Shown here piece after piece: positions 57,825-64,000 of a DNA stretch of 64,000 bases (its first letter is position 1; each line of letters begins with the position of its first letter). This DNA is from Pleodorina starrii. Lineage: Eukaryota; Chlorophyta; Chlorophyceae; Chlamydomonadales; Volvocaceae. The translations under genes were made by a program, and so were the position numbers. Under the pieces are notes generated by a model. That model had not been told where the DNA came from, ran no database searches, and saw nothing but the letters and a program-made list of their open reading frames with translations. The stretch covers positions 589,001 to 653,000 of the forward strand of contig BRXU01000035.1 of the NCBI GenBank assembly GCA_030267565.1. The letters are read 5' to 3'.

Positions 57825-60800
57825 ATGGCTGCCGGACCCGGAGTCACAGGCATTGAGGGCTGGCGCGTCGCACTTCTGCTAGTCGGATTTATTGTTGTCA
57901 CCCTATCTTTCGAGGGAGTGATTGACCATGTGGAAAAGCGGCTCAAGAAACGCAAGGGACTTCTTACAGCCTTCAGAGCACTAAAAAATGAGCTGCTCTA
58001 CCTTGGGTTCTTATCTTTGTTGCTTAGCGTAACTCAGGTATGCGCTTGCCAGGGCACAGGCCGTCCTGCCTCAGGCGAACAGGTTTCATCGCAACGCACA
58101 GCACGCTGCTGGTGTCGTCAATACTCAACAGAGAATGGTGGCACGTGTCCTTTGCCATGTACATTCAATTGAAAGCCAGGGGCTTCGGCCAGACGTGCTA
58201 CGAACTCACAATTTCTACCTCTAGGCGCTGAATCTCTGTATACAGAGCACCCCAAATGCCCCAACCCTGAACCCGTGCTGCATGGTCTGGCCCAGCAGCT
58301 TAAAGGCTTGCTGCTGGTCCGTCCGTCCGTCCACCGGCACCCTCCACCACCACCCACCGGCTCCCGCCGCGAGCCGGTCAATCCTGCCAGCGCCTCCCCC
58401 CCCCCCGACCTTTCTCTTCTCTCCAACACCCCCTTGTTCCCCCAGGAATACCTCGCCATGATCTGCATCCCCCAAACCGCTGGCTCCTCCTATTACAAGT
58501 ACAAACTCAATTACGACCTGAAGGACCACTGCGCGGAGGGCAAGGAGCCGCTGTGGCCCGTATCCGTGCAACATGAAACCCACTACTTTATCTTCGCCGT
58601 GGCCGTCACGCACATCCTCTATTGCGCTCTCACGATTGCGCTCACGCTGCACAAGGTGCGCCTTGCCGCCCCCTCCCCAAGGATTCTGCAGTTACGTTAC
58701 CGTTCTGGGTTGATTCCAGGGTTGGTTCCAGGGTTTTAGGGTTTGGGATGCGATGATTACAAGGGGCGTGCGTTTGGCCGGGACTGTGTTGGCCCCCACC
58801 GGCCACCGCCACCGCTGCTGCCGCCCGTGGGTCGGCGCCGCCGAGGTGGTGCGGTGCGGTGCGGGTCGGTGATCCTTGTTCGATGCCGGGCTCCTGAACC
58901 GACCCGAACCAAACCCAGATGGTGTTGTGTTGGTTTGTGTTGCTGCTGCTGTTGGTGCTGTCGACTGCCCGACCCCCAGGTGGGCACGTGGCGGCCCTGG
59001 GAGGAGGAGGCGCTGGCGGAGTCCAAGAGCGGCTCGGGGGACGTCAAGGTCATGCAGGAGACCGTGTCGCGGTGAGGCAGCGGGGGAAGGCGGCGGGTGG
59101 GCGGGGGTAATTAAAACGGCCCGGGACGAGGGAACGCAACGCAGTTACGGGGGGGGAGGGGTTCAGGGAGTGATGTGCTCTTCTATACATATCAATGAGC
59201 CACTGCGGACGTTGTTGGGGGGAGGGAAGCGGGTGGGGGAGGAGTGGGACTGAGGCGGAGTGGGACTGGGCTTTCCGTAAGGAACGAACGGTTTGCGGGG
59301 GCGGGGGCGGGGGCGGGCTGGTTCTGGGGGGAATGGAGGGAAGCTGCAGCTGTGGCTTGAGGGGGGGAGGGGGCGGGGAATGTGGGGGCGCGATGTGGGT
59401 ACGTGGACGTGTCGGGGAAGAGGAAAGGGGGGCTCCCAGCGGCGCCCGGAGGTCCACAGCGAGCTCCTGACTCCACCGCTTTGCCGGCAAGCAGGGGCCA
59501 GGGGGCAGGGGGGCAAGGGGCAAGGGGGCTACTTCGGATGGGAGGCCGGCGTTGCTGCAGCGGGTTCTGTGTTCCTAGAGCAGGCGGGGGCGGGAGGGAG
59601 GGCGGAATTAGGGAGGTGGCCGCCCCTCCCTGCCGCACACCCCCCCCCAAATTACCGTTCACGGGCTCCGGCCTATACGTGGATACCTCTCCCCCCCTCC
59701 CCAAAGTGACTCATTGATATATACAGGCCCATATCACTCCCTGATCCCCTCCCCCCCCACCTCCGCCTCCGCCTCCGCAGCTCCCTGATCCCCTCCCCCC
59801 CCACCTCCGCCTCCGCCTCCGCAGCTCCCTGATCCCCTCCCCCCCCACCTCCGCCTCCGCCTCCGCAGCTCCCTGATCCGCTCCATGTGCACCTCGGCCC
59901 TAGCCGCCATGTCCCGGCAGCGCTCCGCCCTCGACCTGGCCGCCCGCGTCCAGGCGCTGGCCACCTCCCTGGCGGCGCAGTTCCGGGTGTCGGTGTCGCA
60001 GCCCATGTACCACAACGTCCGCCTCATGTTTATTGGTGAGAGGGAGGGAGGGGCGGAGGGAGGGGCAGGAGGGGCGAGGGCAGGGCTCGGAATCAGGGAG
60101 GATAGGGCGGGCTGCTGCTGCTGCCGCTGCCGCTGCTGTTGTTGTGTGGGGGTCCGTTTTGAGTCTCAAACTCTCAATGGGGTGGGTGGGTGGGTGGATG
60201 TGGGTGGGTGGATGTGGGTGGGTGGATGTGGGTGGGTGGGTGGAGGTGGGTGGGTGGAGGTGGGTGGGTGGATGTGGGTGGGTGGACGTGGGTGGTTGAA
60301 TGTGGGTGGTTGGATGTGGGTGGTTGGATGTGGGTGGGTGGATGTGGGTGGGTGGATGTGGGTGGGTGGATGTGGGTGGGTGGATGTGGGTGGGTGGATG
60401 TGGGTGGATGTGGGTGGGTGGGTGGGTGGGTGGGTGGATGTGGGTGGGTGGATGTGGGTGGTTGGATGTGGGTGGGTGGGTGGGTGGATGTGGGTGGGTG
60501 GATGTGGGTGGGTGGGTGGGTGGGTGGATGTGGGTGGGTGGATGTGGGTGGGTGGATGTGGGTGGGTGGATGTGGGTGGGTGGGTGGGTGGGTGGATGTG
60601 GGTGGGTGGATGTGGGTGGGTGGGTGGGTGGGTGGGTGGGTGGATGTGGGTGGGTGGGTGGGTGGGTGGGTGGATACATGGCTCCGTTTCCCCCGTCTGC
60701 ATTGCCTCTCAGGACGGCCCCGCCCGCGCCCCTCCCCACCCCACACACACACTCTTCACCCCCCTCCCCCTCCATGTCCCGTATCACCGGGTCCCATGCA

Positions 60801-63800
60801 GAGAAAATGGGCCTTACGTACGACTTTGACTTCCACGCCCTCGTCACCAACGGTACGGTGTTGGGAGGGCAGTTGGGGGGGAGTGTGGCAGGGGGGCTTC
60901 CAGGGGGGCCCCAGAGGGTCACCTGGATGTGCACTGTCCGTCGGCGCCCCCCCCCCCCCCGGCCGGCCGGCTTTGGCCCCGGGTGCCGGGCGCACCCCTG
61001 CACCACCCCCACTCTTTGCAGCGCCGCCCGCTCCCCCCCATATATAACCCCCGCATATATCAAGGAGCATATCACTCCCTGACCCACCCCCCGGCAGTCC
61101 CTAAACAACCTGTCCCCTCTCCCTTGGTGTTGTGTTTAGATGATGGATGACTGCGGGCGGGCGGCGCCGGTAGCCCCCATTTGCTGTTTGTAGGGTTTGC
61201 TCGAGCGGCACCTCCCAGCTCCCAGCCCCAGCTCTCAGCCCCAGCACCAATACACCCCAGCTGAGGGGGTTACGATTATCGCCCCCCCTCCCTTTCCCTT
61301 TCCCTTCCCCTCACGATCCTTGGGGCCCGACACTGCTGCTCTGGCTGCTGCTGGTGGTGGTGGTGGTGGTGGTGGTGGTATGTTTCAGGCATGGAGAACC
61401 AGCTGGCGCATGTGGTGGGTGGGGTGGGGGCACGGGGGTTGGGGTGGAGTGGGGTGGGGGCACGGGGGTTGGGGTGGAGTGGGGTGGGGGCACGGGGGTT
61501 GGGGTGGAGTGGGGGCACGGGGGTGGGGTGGAGTGGGGTGGGGGCACGGGGTGGGGTTGGGGTGGGGTGGGGTGGTTGGGAGGTGAAGTAGGTGAGCGCA
61601 GCTTGGGGCCAGGCGAGTCAATGGTCGGGGCAGGTGTGGTCTGGTCAAGGTCGGAAGGCGCTCTATGCACGCACGAATGGGCGGTATCGTATTAGGGCGG
61701 TCTCGCACCCGGGCACGAAGCTGCTGGTCGACAACCACGGTGAGAGGCTCCCTGGCCCGACCCCGTCCGATCCCCGCCTGATCCCCGCCTGTACCCAGCC
61801 CCGCCCAGCCCCGTCATGCTCTTTACGCAGCGCAGCCCCTCGCCGCGCCCCGTCATTCATTCCACCACTCCACCGCGCCCCGCCCCCGCCCCGCTCCCTT
61901 GGCTACGGTATTATCCGCCTCCGCCCTCGCTCCCCGCCCCTCGCCCCTCACTCCCCGCACCCCGTCCCCGCCCCCCTTTATACCCCCGCCCCCCTTTATA
62001 CCTCCGCCCCCACCCCCACCTCGCCCCCCGCTCGCCGCCCCTCGCCTCCAGGTCCATGCGTCCTGGCCGCTATGGATGATCGCCGTGGTGTTCCTGGTGC
62101 TGCCCACCCCGTCGTACGTGACGTTCTGGTCGTACGGTGTGGTGATGCTGCTGATGCTGGTGGTGGGCGCAAAGCTCGTGTCGGTGACGGCGCTGCTGGG
62201 AATGCAGGTGCGTGGGAGGGAGGGGATAAGTAGAACGGCCCGGGGCGAGGGAACGCAACGCAGTTACCTGGAATATTACCTGAGGATTACCTGAAATCTC
62301 CAGCAGAAATAAAGCGAGCGCGCGGCCGCGTCGCCGCCGACCAACCCCAGACGGACCGGCACACGACAGCACGAGACCAACACAGACACACAGCCCGGAC
62401 AGCACAAAAGGAACGAGGGTTTACTCACCTGCGCTCAGTGGAGGAAAGGAATCGGAAAGAAGCGAAGTAAAGGGTGTAAGTAATGGCAATGGGCAGTGGG
62501 AGGGAGGGGAGGGGGAGGGAGAGGAGGGATGGGAGGGAGGGAGGGGAAGGGGAAGGGAAGGGAGGGGGGGGGGGAAAGGTATATAGGTATGCAAAGCTTT
62601 CATTCGGGTGGTGGCACCGTAGTGCAGCCCGTGCAACCCAACACCTTACCCTCCCGTTTTCCGGCCCCGTCCGGCTCATGCCGTACAATGTACGACACCA
62701 GGTGGCCATCAAGTACGGCGACTCGGTGCTCTTTGGCCGCATGGACTTGGAGCCGCGCGCCGCGCTGGTGCGCGCCCGCCCCGCTCGCCGCCGCCGCATG
62801 AGTCTCTCTCAGCTCGCTGACTCGCTGGGCGACGCCGTCGACGGCGCCGACGGCGGCCCCGGCGGCGCCGACGCCGACGGCGACGGCGGGCCCGGCGGCG
62901 GCGGCGACGACGACGACGGCGGCGGCGCCGCCGGGTCCGTGTCCGCCGGCGGCGGCGGCGGCGCGCACGTGCTTGACGAGGCTCTTCCTGCTGGCGCCGG
63001 TGCGGAGGTTGCGGCGCAGGTGGCCGCCATTACGGCGCTCACCTGTCGGGAGGAGGCGCTGAATATGCTGAGGACCATGGCTGCCAAGCCGCTGCTGGTG
63101 CGTGCGTCACTGCCGTGGTCGTCGTTGACGTTGTCGTTGTTGGTTGTTGGTTGGTTGGTTGGGTGGGTGGGTGGGTGGGTGGGTGGGTGCTTTATGGGGG
63201 GTTGTGCGGGTACCTTGGTGTCCACCCACTTGGGTGGAGGGGTGGCTGGAGGAGGAGGAGGAAGGGGGCGGAGGAGGAGGAGGGGGGGGAAAGGGGGAGG
63301 AGGAGGAGGAGGAGGAGGAGGAGGAGGAGGAAGGGAGCTTTGGGAGCTGCGGGAGGCGTCGGGGCGCGCGGGCGTATCCTGCACCACCTCCCGACGATGC
63401 AGGGGGGGCCCGTGAGGGCCCCTCCTTTTGCCGTCCTCTTTCCTTTGTTCCCCTTTCCCTTTTCCCCTTACCCCCTTGTTGTCGCTCACCTGCTTGTTGT
63501 TACCCGCTCGTTGTCGCCGCCGCGTGTCCTATGGAACCGCCCCTGCAGCCCGACTCGCCCTCGCCCTCGCCGGCGCCGCTCCCACCACCTCCCGAGCTGC
63601 TCCTGGAGCCGTCGGACGCCGACGCCGCCGCTGCGGCCGCCGCGAGTACTCCCGCCGGCGCCAGCACCGCCACCGGCGCCGCCGCCGGTACGCCCACGCT
63701 GCTGCCATCCCCCAGCCTGATGCTCGGCATCGCGCCGCCGCGATGGGGCCCGCCGCCGCCAGCGGCGGCGGCGGCGGCGCCGCCGCCGCCGCCGCTTCCT

Positions 63801-64000
63801 GGGTTGCCGCCAGCGCGGTCGGCGCCCAAGAAGAAGAAATCCAAGCATCCGCCGCCTGTCCGGCTGCCGCCGCCGCCGCCGCCGCCACTGGCGGCACTTC
63901 TAACGGACATTCGGCCGTTGAGCCCCGTGCTCCACATCGCCGCCGCCGCCGGCGCCGGCGGCGGCGGCGCCGCCGCTGCTGCGGTCACGGCCACGCCGGT
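57825..64000 (+). CDS. MLO-like protein, copy 2 (runs off the window)
   Basis: Second copy of the MLO-like gene, by the same logic as copy 1. Exons: 57825-58037, 58446-58655, 58980-59071, 59869-60035, 60802-60852, 61389-61414, 62052-62207, 62702-63097 and 63549 onward (incomplete). All boundaries are GT-AG and in phase, with no stop or frameshift in the exons seen, so it may be functional. Exon 8 is 12 bp longer than in copy 1, from extra Gly/Asp codons. The core reads as in copy 1 (HYFIFAVAVTHILYCALTIA, LTYDFDFHA, ASWPLWMIAVVFL). The E/T array ends 430 bp before the ATG, so its original upstream region is now displaced by 24 kb. Confidence 0.8.
59115..59148 (+). repeat. 34-bp dispersed intronic motif, copy 2 intron 3
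   Basis: Counterpart of 13121-13154 in the duplicated gene. Confidence 0.8.
59162..59748. mobile_element. MITE-like inverted-repeat element in MLO intron 3 (copy 2)
   Basis: Left arm TCAGGGAGTGATGTGCTC..., inverted at the right as ...CATATCACTCCCTGA. The inner arms TATACATATCAATGAG and its inverse (CTCATTGATATATA on the plus strand) also pair, giving an imperfect arm of about 42 bp. No ORF of its own. Confidence 0.62.
59737..59868 (+). repeat. Tripled 44-bp repeat containing the exon-4 splice acceptor
   Basis: The block CCTCCGCCTCCGCAG|CTCCCTGATC, which in copy 1 marks the exon-4 acceptor once, occurs three times with a 44-bp period (AG ends at 59780, 59824 and 59868). Only the last is followed by CGCTCC and the coding sequence. 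Confidence 0.85.
60178..60673 (+). repeat. GGTGGATGTGGGT minisatellite in MLO intron 4, copy 2
   Basis: About 490 bp of GGTG, GGTGGATGTG and GGTTGGATGTG units. Copy 1 has only about 40 bp of this at 14129-14163. All long His/Pro/Thr or Gly/Trp/Val frames here are repeat translations, not genes. Confidence 0.92.
61418..61575 (+). repeat. 30-bp minisatellite in MLO intron 6, copy 2
   Basis: Four to five units of GGGGTGGGGGCACGGGGGTT plus GGGGTGGAGT, directly after the donor of the 26-bp exon 6. Copy 1 has a shorter version (about 14928-14990). Confidence 0.85.
62228..62480. other. Insertion in MLO intron 7, copy 2, with antisense splice signals
   Basis: Replaces the GGGAA array of copy 1. It begins with the 34-bp motif (62234-62267). 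On the minus strand it contains GCAG|GTGAGTAAAC (donor at 62428) and GAGATTTCAG|GT (acceptor at 62291), which would bound a 138-bp intron. No protein domain is seen. It may be a fragment of another gene or an introner-like insertion. Confidence 0.45.
63237..63339 (+). repeat. GGA-rich microsatellite in MLO intron 8, copy 2
   Basis: A long GGA/GGGGA run, largely absent from the corresponding intron in copy 1. Confidence 0.85.

Larger units (their letters stand above)
22673..64000 (+). repeat. Segmental duplication, copy 2 (split by LINE and E/T array)
   Basis: Homologous blocks are 22673-23062, 32892-33444 and 57395-64000, collinear with 10434 onward. The match continues to the window edge. 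Insertions relative to copy 1: the LINE, the 24 kb E/T array, an expanded minisatellite at about 60180-60670, a tripled splice-acceptor repeat and an insert at about 62228-62480. Confidence 0.9.

Noticed and set aside
60166..61108. Long His/Pro/Thr-rich and Gly/Trp/Val-rich open frames
   Set aside because: They are translations of the GGTGGATG minisatellite and MLO introns. Frames are open on both strands only because the repeat lacks stop codons.

Overview
The window is nuclear DNA of a green alga, most likely a volvocine or Chlamydomonas-like chlorophyte. The reasons are GC-rich genes cut into many small exons with GT-AG introns, long Ala/Pro/Gly/Gln low-complexity protein tracts, a short CCCTAAAA telomere-type array (the Chlamydomonas telomere unit), an algal-type MLO membrane protein gene, and a LINE with the dual-endonuclease layout described from Chlamydomonas (Dualen/RandI group). 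No rRNA, tRNA or CRISPR was seen. Many open frames here open with GTG or TTG, which is not meaningful in this organism, so starts were chosen at ATG.

Layout. 1-4979: no convincing gene, only simple repeats, one strong hairpin and the telomere-like stretch. 4980-8772 (minus): a seven-exon F-box/leucine-rich-repeat gene whose splice phases all agree (462 aa). 8773-10433: no gene recognised. 10434 to about 17000: first copy of a segmental duplication carrying the 5' part of a ten-exon MLO-like gene (11843-18506). 18696-22560: decayed Ty3/gypsy-type retrotransposon pieces (gag, reverse transcriptase) around a small intact coiled-coil ORF. 22673-64000: second copy of the duplication, broken by two large insertions, then the second MLO gene (57825 to beyond the window end). 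Insertion one (about 23063-32891) is a near-intact 9.8 kb LINE with a Josephin-like peptidase, an APE endonuclease, reverse transcriptase, RNase H, a CCHC knuckle and a restriction-like endonuclease. Insertion two (33445-57394) is a 24 kb tandem array of two alternating modules.

The array is the most unusual object. Module E (803 bp, seven copies) has 23-bp terminal inverted repeats starting CACTA and ending TAGTG. Module T (2618 bp, seven copies) carries a Tc1/mariner/IS630-like DDE transposase on the minus strand. The order is E-T-E-T-E-T-E-T-T-E-T-E-T-E. The whole array is flanked by a 3-bp ATT duplication, and duplication copy 1 gives the empty site. This is the layout expected if a circular or tandem E+T molecule integrated through E, as in a cointegrate, or if a composite E-T-E element expanded by unequal crossing-over. 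At the one T-T junction E is replaced by three bases (CAG), which looks like an excision footprint. Within each T the transposase is split by a phase-0 spliceosomal intron of 523 bp, and that intron carries, on the opposite strand, a frameshifted zinc-ribbon plus EDxHD (Vsr/DUF559-like) nuclease reading frame.

History inferred from the sequence: the host segment was duplicated first. The LINE and the E/T array then entered copy 2 only, since copy 1 keeps both empty sites. The array now ends about 430 bp upstream of the start codon of the second MLO gene.
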